Positions 11,801 to 22,124 of a stretch of 64,000 bases of DNA are shown here, in pieces. Source of the stretch: Hirsutella rhossiliensis (lineage: Eukaryota > Ascomycota > Sordariomycetes > Hypocreales > Ophiocordycipitaceae); the NCBI RefSeq assembly GCF_020360975.1, contig NW_025408671.1, positions 4,526,001 to 4,590,000 on the forward strand, read 5' to 3'. The notes beneath the pieces are model-generated. The model had not been told where the DNA came from and did not search any database. It saw only the letters and a list, made by a program, of their open reading frames with translations. The stretch's first letter is position 1. Every line of letters starts with the position of its first letter. The position numbers and the translations under genes were made by a program.

Positions 11801-12198
11801 TCGGCGAGCCCATTGGCCCTTTGCTTTTCTCCCTCTCTGTCGCCGGAAGAACCGACAAGGAGGAGTTCGGAGTTGTACAAAGAGCGCGGCATCTGCGAAC
11901 CCCGCCATCCGCCATCCGCCAAGCTAACACGGCTTATCGATAACAGAGCAAAGTCATGTGACACCTTTATCGGCAACTTTTTTTTTCATGGCGATAACGA
12001 TGAGCCTTTGGCATTTCCGGATAGCCTCAATTTTTGTACTCGCTATCAAGAAGCTTTTGGGTGGCGCGCACTCCTCACGGTCCCGTAATCGAGTCTCGGC
12101 TGCCGAGCCCGTAACTCGAATCATTGTGATCCCTCGCTCGTCATCCACAGGCCAACAGCGGAGGCACCCCCCGCTGTAGCCAGCCGTTTGGCCGCATC
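8855..12198. other. 3.3-kb region without recognisable gene
   Basis: The region holds a GA/GGC-rich purine tract (about 9225-9295), a T run at 9620, and overlapping low-complexity frames. No frame has family resemblance. The promoters of Arl8 (left, minus) and RPA2 (right, plus) must lie at its ends. A 10-bp palindrome TTATCGATAA lies at 11934-11943. Confidence 0.5.
11934..11943. promoter_or_regulatory. TTATCGATAA palindrome upstream of RPA2
   Basis: A perfect 10-bp palindrome 256 bases upstream of the RPA2 start codon. The same decamer occurs upstream of the Ptc7-like phosphatase gene at 58779-58788. A regulatory role is inferred only from position and symmetry. Confidence 0.3.
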
Positions 12199-15100
12199 AT
12201 GACGCCTTCCGCAACGGAGACGCAATGGAGCCATGAATACGACACGCTTCGTCGCCAAAGCTTGTTCCAGAATCCTCCGGCCGACCACACCGCCTATCCC
12301 GCCCTTCAACTAGCCGTCGACCCGCACATCGAGTCTTTCAACGGCATCTTTCGCGACGATGGCAAGCCCGGCTTGCTTGCGCATGGCCTCGTGGACATTG
12401 GCTCCAAGATCTTCCTAGACGGCGACGACAGCACCGGGCCCGACGGACGGAATCGGCTGAGCATACGGGTCAAGGATGTGACCTTGCAAAAGCCGCAGGT
12501 CCCGCCCTCCAACAAGCTGGCTCGCAACAGAGACATACTGCCCGCCGAGTGCAGAGAACGCCATGTCACATACAGAGGAAAGTTGTCGGCAACGTTTGAG
12601 TACACCATCAACGGCGGCGACCCGATGGAGTTTACGCGAGACTTGGGGCAGGTGCCCGTCATGGTAAAAGTACAGAATATGGTTGCGACTCTTGGACCAC
12701 GTCACATATTGCTAACCGTCCACGACAGTCTAATCGCTGCCACCTGGAAAACAACTCCCCCGAACTGCTCGTCCAGCGCAAGGAAGAGTCCGAGGAGCTG
12801 GGCGGCTACTTCATCGTCAACGGCATTGAGAAAATCACCCGCCTGCTGCAGATGAACAAGAGAAACTTCCCCATGGCGATCACTCGGCCGAGCTTTGTGA
12901 ACCGTGGCCCCGGATACACGCCCTACGGTATAATCGTTCGCTCTGTCCGGCCGGATGAAACGTCGCAGACCAACGTGCTGCACTACCTTCACGACGGGAA
13001 CATCACGTTCCGCTTCTCCTGGCGGAAAAACGAATACCTCGTGCCCGTCCTGATGATCCTCAGGGCCCTGGTGGAGACGAATGATCGTGAGATCTTTGAG
13101 GGAGTCATTGGCCCCATGGGCTGCAAGTCGACGGGCAATACGTTCCTGACGGACCGAGTCGAGCTGCTGCTGAGAACATACAAGAGCTATCGCCTGTACG
13201 GCAAGGCGGAGACGCGCGCTTTCTTGGGATCAAAGTTCCGAATCGTCCTGGGCGTGCCGGAAACCTTGTCGGATTACGACGTGGGCACCGAGTTTCTGCG
13301 GAAGATTGCCCTGGTTCACCTTGGCAACATCAACGTGACGGCGGAGCAGGACAATGACAAGTTCCGCATGCTGCTCTTCATGATTCGAAAGCTGTACGCG
13401 CTGGCTGATGGCGAATGCGCCGTCGACAACCCGGATGCCGTGCAGAACCAGGAAATCCTGCTGGGCGGGTTTTTGTACAGCCAAATCCTCAAGGAGAGGC
13501 TGGACGAGTTCCTCGGCGTCAATGTCCGCGCGTCTCTGCGAGACTACTTCCGCAGGAACCCGACGGTACGTTTCACGTCCGAGGACTTTCGCCGAGAGTT
13601 TCCCTCTGGGATTTTCAGAAAGGCCAACGAGAACATTGGAAACGCTCTCGAGTACTTCCTCTCCACCGGCAACATGCAAAGCCCCTCGGGGCTGGACCTG
13701 CAGCAGACGGCCGGCTTCACTGTTGTCGCCGAGAAGCTCAACTTCTTGCGCTTCATCAGCCACTTCCGCATGGTTCATCGCGGCGCCTTTTTCGCCCAGC
13801 TCAAGACGACGGCGGTGCGAAAGCTGCTGCCAGAGTCGTGGGGCTTCCTGTGCCCCGTCCACACGCCCGACGGTTCGCCCTGCGGGCTGCTGAATCATCT
13901 GGCACACAAGTGCAAGATCATGACGGATTCGATCGACGTCTCTCGGCTGCCGGCCCTGGCCACGGAACTGGGCATTGTGCCCACGTCGTCTGCTTCGACC
14001 GACGAAAGCGTCGTCGTCATGCTGGACGGCAAGATCCTCGGCTACTGCAGCCCCAAAGAGACTCGACGCATCGCCGACTGCTTCCGCCACTGGAAGGTCG
14101 AGGGGACGCACGGCGTGCCGCTGCACCTGGAGATTGGATATGTGCCGCCCTCCAATGGCGGATCGTACCCCGGCCTGTACATGGCGTCGGGCCCGTCGAG
14201 AATGGTGCGGCCGACGACTTATCTGCCCCTGCAAAAGGAAGACTACGTCGGCTCCTTCGAGCAGCCCTACATGTCGATAGCGGTTGTGCCGCAGGAGATT
14301 GAGTCGGGCCAGTCGACGCACGTCGAGGTCTCCCCGACCAACATACTGTCCATCCTCGCCAACATGACCCCTTTTTCCGACTTCAACCAATCCCCGCGAA
14401 ACATGTACCAATGCCAGATGGGCAAGCAGTCGATGGGGACGCCGGGCGCGGCCATGCGGTACCGGACCGACAACAAGTCGTACAGGCTGCAGACGGGACA
14501 GACGCCGATTGTGCGGGCTCCCCTGCACAACGCGTACGGCTTCGACAACTTCCCCAACGGCATGAATGCCGTCGTGGCCGTCATCTCGTACACCGGGTAC
14601 GACATGGACGACGCCATGATCATCAACAAGTCGGCGCACGAGAGGGGCTTCGGGCACGGCACCATCTACAAGACCAAGAAGATCAGCCTCAAGGACGACT
14701 CGAGGATCAAGGTGACCAAGAGCGTGACCAAGGCCTTTGGCTTCGCGCCGCACAGCTATGTCAGCGCGTCCTACCAAGGAATGCTGGACGACGACGGCCT
14801 GCCACACGTCGGCCGGCTAATGCAGGACGGCGATGTCATCTGCGCGTGGCACACGGTCACGACCGACTACAACGGGAACCTGGTCAACCTCGACGGCGTC
14901 ACCCACTACGAAAAGTACAAGGACCAGGAGACGGGCTTCGTCGAAGAGGTTCGGCTGATTGGGGCCGAGACGGGATCCGAGCCCCTGCAGACCATCTCGG
15001 TCAAGTTTCGCGTCCCCCGTTCGCCCGTCATCGGCGACAAGTTTTCGTCGCGCCACGGGCAAAAGGGTGTTTGCTCGCAAAAGTGGCCTGCCGTGGACAT

Positions 15101-15953
15101 GCCCTTTTCCGAGTCGGGCATCCAGCCCGACGTCATCATCAACCCGCACGCCTTTCCGTCGCGAATGACGATTGGCATGTTTGTTGAGTCGCTGGCGGGC
15201 AAGGCCGGCGCGCTGCACGGGCTGGCCCAAGACTCGACGCCGTTCAAGTTTGACGAGCAGAACACGGCGGCAGACTACTTTGGGCACCAGCTGATGAAGG
15301 CCGGCTACAGCTACCACGGCAACGAGCCCATGTACTCGGGCATCACGGGAGAGGAGCTGGGGGCCGACATCTACATCGGCGTCGTGTACTACCAGCGACT
15401 CAGGCACATGGTCAACGACAAGTACCAGGTGCGGACGACGGGCCCGGTGGTGCCGACGACGGGCCAGCCGATCAAGGGCAGGAAGAGGGGCGGCGGCATC
15501 CGCGTGGGCGAGATGGAGCGGGACGCGCTGCTCGCGCACGGGACCGCGTTTCTGCTGCAGGACCGGCTGCTCAACTGCTCCGACTACACGCGGTCGTGGA
15601 TCTGCCGGCGGTGCGGGTCGTTTTTGTCGGTGCAGCCGACGGTGTCGCAGTTTGCGCCGAGCAAGAAAAAGGCGCCGAGCATGGTGCGGTGCCGCGGCTG
15701 CGCCGTCCGGCTGGACGAGCGCGAGGGCGTGGACCTGACGGAGGTGCAGGGCGAGATCTGGGAGGACGGGCAGGGCGTCTGCTGGGTCGGGGGCGACGAG
15801 ACGACGCAGGTGGTGATTCCCGGGGCGCTCAAGTTCCTCGACGTCGAGCTGGCGGCCATGGGGGTCAAGCTCAAGTACCGGGTGAGCAGGGGGGACGAGC
15901 CTCGCAAGGGGCCGCTGCGGCCGATGGCGCGGCCGAGTGCCATCCAGGCGTGA
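12199..15953 (+). CDS. RPA2: RNA polymerase I second-largest subunit
   Basis: Exons 12199-12669 and 12729-15953 encode about 1231 residues, close to yeast Rpa135 (1203). The subunit forms the beta-like half of Pol I, which transcribes 35S rDNA in the nucleolus. The first exon carries the protrusion and the VKDVTLQKP segment; the junction gives VMVKSNRCHL, the conserved lobe entry. Later blocks are the fork and hybrid-binding part with GYDMDDAMIINKSAHERG, the switch block SSRHGQKGVCSQKWP, the GGGIRVGEMERDALLAHG clamp anchor, and a C-terminal zinc ribbon with CRRCG and CRGCA pairs. ERGFGHG after NKSAH is the Pol I pattern that separates it from Rpb2 and Rpc2. The donor GTACAG is weak, but a GCTAAC branch point precedes the acceptor. 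Confidence 0.97.
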
Positions 15954-16477
15954 GCGTGCGGACGAGGTGGAGAGGAGAAGAGGAGAGGATGGCTGGGGAG
16001 GGGGGGGGGCGTATGTATATGCTCACACATCATTGGACACATACACACGGGCATAGGCGTCGGCAAAGGACGAGGCATGGGGAAGCTGTGGAGTCGTGGC
16101 TCGACCGAGGGTCCAGGGGTGTTGGGTTGCGCTGTATCTTGCATCGTGGGGCGCATCACGCCCTGATGAACGGACAGGGCTCTGGTTAATGATTTACTTT
16201 TCATGGAATCTGGGTGCCTTTATTGTCTGTGGATGGCCTTGCTTCAGGGACTCATTATACGACCATCCTGCACGTCATCGCTGGGGGGCTTATGCCACGA
16301 GCCACCACGTAGGAAACCCCTTTGATGTACAGAACTAAAAGGGGCGATTATAAAAATGCTGGGTTATATACAGTTTTCGCAGCTCCCTGGACCAAGCTCA
16401 GGGAGGGCGGCTGTCCAGCGCAGCACAGCCACATCGTCTTCTCTCCTCGGAGCCCAGCCCCCCCCCAGACCGGGGAA
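15954..16477. other. convergent 3' intergenic space
   Basis: This separates the converging 3' ends of RPA2 and the trehalase gene. It contains a G run (about 15999-16008) and nothing else I can name. Confidence 0.6.
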
Positions 16478-18654
16478 TTACCTCTTATTAGGCCGGCTAC
16501 CAAACATCTTTATCCTCCGCGCATCCCGGGCATCGAGATGGACGGCGCTGCTGCTGCGCCGCGCATTGCCACCGCCTCCGTCAGCGCCGCTCTTGGCAGC
16601 CTTGATGTCTCCGCAGTCCGGGCGCTTCAGCTCGGCGGAGAAGGTGTCGGCAGCCCAGATGAGGACGCCGTTGGTCCAGCCGAAGCCCTCGACGACCTCG
16701 TACTCGCCGCCGCCGCCGGCCACGTTGGTCGAGTTGTCGGCGTACTTTTCAAACATGATGCCCGTGTCGGCGTCGGTCAGCCCCGGCAGCTTGGGCGTCT
16801 CCGAGGTGAAGCCGCCCGTGGCGTACCAGGTGCAAAAGGTCGAGTCGAGGTAGCGCTGGGCCAGCTTGACGGCCAGGGCGTGCACGTCGCGGTGGGCCTG
16901 CTGCTCGTCGGCGCCGCCGGCCGGAGCGGGGCCCGAGGGCTCCGGCCCCGGGGCCGTGTTGAGCAGCCCCTGCATGAGCGGGTGCATGAGGGGCGGCCAC
17001 ACGTTGGGCTGGTCCCACTGCTGGGCCGTCTGGTAGTTTGTGGCCGGGATGCCGCCGGCGCGCGCGTCGAGGTAGCGCGCGACGCGGGCGTAGGCCCTCT
17101 TGACGGCCGACGGCTTCTTGAGGTCCTCGCGCGCGGCGCCGAGCCAGAAGGGGAACAGCTGCGCGGCGTGGAAGAGCACCTGGTAGCCCTCGGGCGCGCC
17201 CGTCTTGTCCTCGGCGGCGGCGTCGTCGTCGACGGGCACGTAGACGTCGTGGGCGCGCGACGTCAGGTTGTAGTCGAAGTAGGTGAAGAGCGTCTCGTTC
17301 CACAGCAGCGCGTGCATGGCCTCGCTGCGGCGCGCGGCTCGGCCGTCCCAGTCGCCGGCGGCCGAGCCGTTGCCCCTCTGGCGGAAGAAGCCGGCAATGG
17401 CGCGCTCGTTTGCGTAGAGAATCGAGTTGAGGCACACGGGCACCACGTTGCGGCCGTTGAGCGAGCGCAGCGGGAAGTAGTCGTCGCGCGCCGAGTCCTG
17501 CGGGCGCGACAGCCAGCGCGACGAGAAGTCCCAGCCCGACTCGGCGGCCGTGGCCAGGTTGGCGTAGAGCTCGGCGCGCTGGGCGTCGTCGAGGGGCGCC
17601 GTCTCGTTGAAGACGCTGCCCGAGGTGGCGGAGAAGTACGACGCGTTGTTCGCCATCTGGTAGTCCTCGCGGAACGACTCCGGCCGCGGCTGCGTGTTCT
17701 CGACGGCGTAGCGCGAGAGGGTGTAGTTCTTGCCGCAGGGGCCGGCGATGTCGACGGAGCGGTTCCGGGCCCAGAAGTCGTGCTCGCGCACGAGCAGCGG
17801 CAGGGCGCGGTCGAGGATGGCGGCGTCGCCCGTGTGTTCCATGTAGATGCGCACCATCTGCGTCAGCATGGGCGGCTGCGAGCGGTTGAGGTAGTAGACA
17901 CGGGCGCCGTTAGGGATCAGGCCGAAGCGCTCCACCAAGTCGAGGAAGTTATCAATCGTGTTGCGCGCAATCTCGGTGAAGGCCCCGCGCGTGCGCAGCA
18001 GGCCCTCGAGAATCCAGTACGAATCCCAGTAGTAGGGCTCGCGGAAGCGGCCGCCGGCCACGACAAAGGTGTGGTTGATGGGGATGAAGCTGCTCGGGCA
18101 CTGGCCCCCGTCTGCGGCGGAGCAGTTGCCCGTCGAGGGCGAGTAAGAGCGCGTCAGGTCGGGCCAGATGTCAATGACCTTGCCGACGAACTCGCGGATG
18201 ACGGTGTCCGAGAGGTTGTTGAGGAAGAGGGGATCCGTCTTGAGCTGGTCGCGCGGCACGGGGGACAGCTCGCCGCCGGCCTGGCCAAAGTGCTGGTTGA
18301 GGAAGTCGTGCAGGGCCGAGTCGTTTTTCACGGGCTTGGCAAGCTTGGCAAAGGCGTCTTGGATCTCCTGGAGCGACTTTGTGGCGGGCCTGGCAGAGAT
18401 ATGTCAGTCTTGTTGCTGTTGTTGTTACACGGCCCTTCGCTTCCTCGCGAGGTGGGTGTGTAAGCTTACATGTCGACAAAGGTCTTGGAGTCTGCAAACG
18501 GCTGGGCCAGCTCAATCTCCTGGAGGATGTCGCCGTGGCAGTAGATGGGCGAGTCGCACGGGGCGACGACGGAGCCGTTTGTGAAGAGGGCCGAGACGCC
18601 CGCCGGGCCCAAGGCCGTGACGGCGGCGACGACGACATGTCTCAGGGACGCCAT
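16478..18654 (-). CDS. GH37 trehalase, secreted
   Basis: Exons 18654-18470 and 18389-16478 encode about 698 residues. The enzyme hydrolyses trehalose to two glucose molecules. The first 20-odd residues are hydrophobic (VVVAAVTALGPAGVSA), so entry into the secretory pathway is likely, unlike the cytosolic Nth1 type, which has a phosphorylated N-terminus and Ca-binding loop that are absent here. GH37 signature 1 appears as AGGRFREPYYWDSYW and signature 2 as QQWDQPNVWPP. The usual E-G-x-G-W-T-N-G block is present near the C-terminus (EGFGWTNGV). The intron is 80 bases with GTAAGC and CCAG ends and yields FVDMPATK at the junction. In insect-associated fungi such enzymes release glucose from host haemolymph trehalose, but nothing here shows that role. 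Confidence 0.95.
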
Positions 18655-20261
18655 GGTCGGCCGGGGGGAGGGGGGGGGGGATGCGTTTTTCCGTCTCGTC
18701 AGCTCTCCGGCGCCCCGCGTGGCTTTTGAAAATAGCAAGTAAGGCGTGTTTGTGTGTATGAGTCGTGTTCCCGGGAGAAGAGGAGGGACAGGGGAGGGAG
18801 GGATAGCTTGACGCGGCAAGGACGATGACCAGCTTGAGAGGAAGGAGGAGACAGGCGTGAAGAACAAGAGAAGGAAGGGGCGAAGAGAGAGGTGAAATAG
18901 CTGGGCTCTTAAGAGCGGACGGACAGGCCGGGTTCATCAGGTAGAGAGGAGGAAGTAAAAGTGAGGCAGGCTACCGACCGGAACAGCATTGGGGCCAAAC
19001 GAACGCGGTGCGCTACCTAATTAGTACCCATTCTATAGTTTATTCGTATTATTATTACCATTACCCACACTGCCCACCACCTCGTCCCATATGGCCAAGG
19101 CTCCTGGGGGCAGGGGAGAAGAAAGAGTTGGTTGCACGGGTCCGCCACGCCGGAGCTGACGGACGAGGCTGACGGACCCGTCCAGGAGACAAATGTTTCC
19201 ATCCACGACGAGTATTTCCTTTGTTTTCATTCTCAGTCACCTAGTGTCACGTACTCGGTCTGCAGCACAGCTGTCTCAAGAATTCACCTCGAAGACGTGG
19301 CTTGCATCGACGGTTCCGGCTCTGACTCGCCGTTGGGGCCGAGACCGGGGGCCGCCAAGTCCAGGTACCCCGGAATGCAAGTACCCCATAAGTCTATCTA
19401 GCAGCTGGGCGTCTTCCTGCACTCGTCTCCCGCTCTTCCTCGCTTCCATTGAGGCCATTGCAGCTCACTGTTTTACATTCCCTCGACTCTTTGCATTTTC
19501 CTGCTGCTACTTTTCCTTGCAACCGTCCTCGCCCGTCTCACCTTGAGGCTCCGCCCGGAGGAAAGTCAAGCTTATTCGATAGAGTTATACCTTGGCCCGA
19601 GTACTCGGTACCTCAACGCCTGCTGGACCCCGCCAGCCCACCGAAGCAGGCCGCTATGACGCTGTTTCTACCCCGCCAAAACGTCGCGGCCCCGCCGGGT
19701 CTGGGGAACCACCAACCAGGCCTTGATTCCCCCCTCGTCATCCGATCTTCCTCCCCTGTATTGCCTGAAAGAAGCCTCTCTCAACTCCTTGGCTCCTGGA
19801 GTCTGCAATATGTACAGTATGTAGCTTGGCGTCCGAGCCCCTTGCGCAACTCTGTACATGCATGGTGCTGCTCAGCATGGAATGTGTGCAACTTGCAAGC
19901 AACGACGCATCCGGACAGCCCAGTAACATAGCCTTGCAAGACAAGTGATGGTCGTGCGCCACACACCTGTTCATGGTGGCCGTGCCTGCAGCTTCCCGCA
20001 GCTTCGCATAGACTTCGCATAGACACCGTGGGCTGCGCCGAGGCGACTCGTCATCATGGTCAATTGCTCTATCCTGTACAGTACATGTAATGTCTGCAGG
20101 TCACGCGCACCTGTGCATCAAAGGACTCTCGGCAGCTCCCACTCGGCAAAACCGCCGTCATGCTGCGGGGCTCCAAAAGGCCCGAACAGCATGAATGTTT
20201 CTCCCCGCAATCGAAAGCAGGCCCACCTCCCCCCCGGGGTATGCACATGACACCACCCCTC
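18655..20261. other. trehalase promoter region and intergenic DNA
   Basis: A G/C homopolymer run lies just upstream of the trehalase start (18662-18680). A 12-bp perfect palindrome CCGAGTACTCGG is at 19596-19607 and runs into GGTACC. I see no gene. Confidence 0.55.
19596..19607. repeat. palindrome of the TACTCGG family
   Basis: CCGAGTACTCGG is its own reverse complement. Related forms occur in several other spaces of this window, for example 26782-26792 and 58761-58770. Function is unknown. Confidence 0.4.
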
Positions 20262-20775
20262 TCAAGCACTCTCCAGCTGCGGAGGCGGCCTGACGGCCGG
20301 GTCCAGCTTCTCCACAATGCACGCCGTGCCGTAGGCCGCCGTCTGCGCGAAGCCGCCCATGTCGCCGGCGTCGAAGCGGAGGCAGATGATGGCGTTGCCG
20401 CCGCGGCGCTTGCACTCGTCGACGACGCGGCTGATGGAGTCGTTGCGGCACGAGTACAGCATCGACGTGAACCAGCGCAGCTCGCCGCCGGCAAAGCTCT
20501 TGATGACCATGCCCAGGCTGGCGGCAATGTTGCGCGAGCGCACGCTGATGCCGTACACGGCCCCGAGCACGCGCACGATGCGGTATCCGGGCAGGTCCAT
20601 CATGGCTGCGTCCGGCTGTCTTAGCAGTGGAAAAACGACGGGTCTGGGACCAGGGCTGGCAAGACGTACTCGTCGTCACGACGCCCTCGGTCTCGGAGAA
20701 GCAGTGCAGGTCTGAGATTTGAGGCGGCACGTAGGCCACGTCTTCCGGCTCCTTGGCTTTGGATCCAAACGGCAT
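20262..20775 (-). CDS. YbjQ/UPF0145 family protein (DUF74)
   Basis: Exons 20775-20670 and 20605-20262 encode about 149 residues. The family is best known from bacteria as YbjQ/UPF0145, a small pentamer-forming protein of unknown function once called a putative heavy-metal-binding domain. The diagnostic stretch is seen after the intron: MMDLPGYRIVRVLGAVYGISVRSRN, then ISRVVDECKRRGGNAIICLRFD with the Gly-Asn-Ala core. The about 35-residue N-terminal segment before VVTTT is specific to this protein. The 64-base intron has donor GTACGT and acceptor GCAG. Confidence 0.85.
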
Positions 20776-22124
20776 GGTGAGCAGATGGGACGTCGACGTC
20801 GAGGAAGCGATTGCGTGCCTTGGCTGCGTGATGCAACGAATGCTCGCTCCAAACCAAAGGGTGCAACAAACGGCCTTTTATACTTTGGGATTTCGGCCTC
20901 GGCTGGCCCCAACGACTGGTCCTTGTCCATCAATCTCGGGCTCAGGGCTGAAGTGGTGGCCCGGCCTCGCCAATCAACGGCGGTCGTGTGCCGATCAGAG
21001 GGCGCCGCGTATTCGTCGTATTGCCGCATTTGATCCCCGAACGCATGTGGCCCTGAACGGGACGTGCTTTTGGGACGTGGACTCGACAGACGCTGTCAAA
21101 GGTGAGGTTCGTGTGTGTGCGTCATCGGCAACTGAGGCGGTCATCGGAAAAGGCAGGTGCAAACACACTCCTGCGAAGTTAGGTAGTAAGTAGGTAAGCA
21201 GGGGGATCCTCACAAACTGCACGCCTTTCTCTCTCCTTATTCCCACTACCTACTGTACAAACCGACGACAGAGATTTCTTCCGCTCGACGTCACGCCGCT
21301 GCCACGTCCGTCCCTCTCCGACTCCATTTCTCCTCTTCTTGCTTCGGTATGCTCTTCGGTATGCGTACAAAGCGAGGCGAATGCCGCTGATTCGCCTCTG
21401 CTTTGCCCCCCAGGAAGCCAGCCATGCACCCTGGCCGCCGAGGACCAATCCAGATATGGATGGAGATTTGCCAACCAGGAGCTGTCATCATCGAGGAACC
21501 GCCTCCCGGCACCCTGGCCAGAGGACCAATCCAGGTACGGATATGGATGGAAGGAACCGGCCGGATATTAGAAGAAATATGCATGGGGTAGAAAAAACGC
21601 GCAATTCACAAAAGGAAGGGTTTCCCATCAGGCCTCCCCTGCACCTCCACCGCATGGATAAGAAAGCAAAAAAAAAGCAAAAAAAGCAGACACTCAGCCC
21701 CAAGACCGTGTGCCCGCGTCGGCCACGATATGCGACATTCGAGGGCGGATGCGTTGTCCATGGCAAAGCCATACTCGGCTGCTCGTCCTGTTCGTTCAAG
21801 CATGTCCCATCAGCGCATTTATAACCGGCCCTCTTTGCCGCCACAGTCCTCACTCTCTCTCTCTCCTGCCAACGTTTTACCTCGACGGCGAGCCGTCCTT
21901 GTTCCGCCGTCCAGACAAGCTCCTGAACTCAAAACACATCCTCTGTCCTGTTCACGCCTAGGTCGACCCATTACTGCCGTCTCTCTCTTGGACATCCATC
22001 TCGCCCTCTGTCCATGAATCCATCCAGGGAACAAGACCGTGACGCGCACGACCTACGTACACGCACCTTTGCTCGTCCACGTTTATCTAGCCTTCCTTCC
22101 TGCTCATCCTTCATCTTTCCCGAC
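20776..22124. other. divergent intergenic region with a direct repeat
   Basis: The space separates the YbjQ gene (minus) from the Zn2Cys6 gene (plus). A block reading CACCCTGGC then AGGACCAATCCAG occurs at about 21427-21452 and again at 21512-21536, each followed by ATATGGATGG. An A-rich stretch is at 21660-21690. No gene is recognised. Confidence 0.55.

Noticed and set aside
13230..14807. A 525-codon antisense frame inside RPA2
   Set aside because: Same cause as above; the plus strand carries every conserved Pol I motif.
16322..18463. A 713-codon open frame on the plus strand across the trehalase gene
   Set aside because: It is antisense to a well-supported GH37 gene, is composed mainly of Val, Ala, Gly and Arg, and is explained by GC-rich codon use of the opposite strand.
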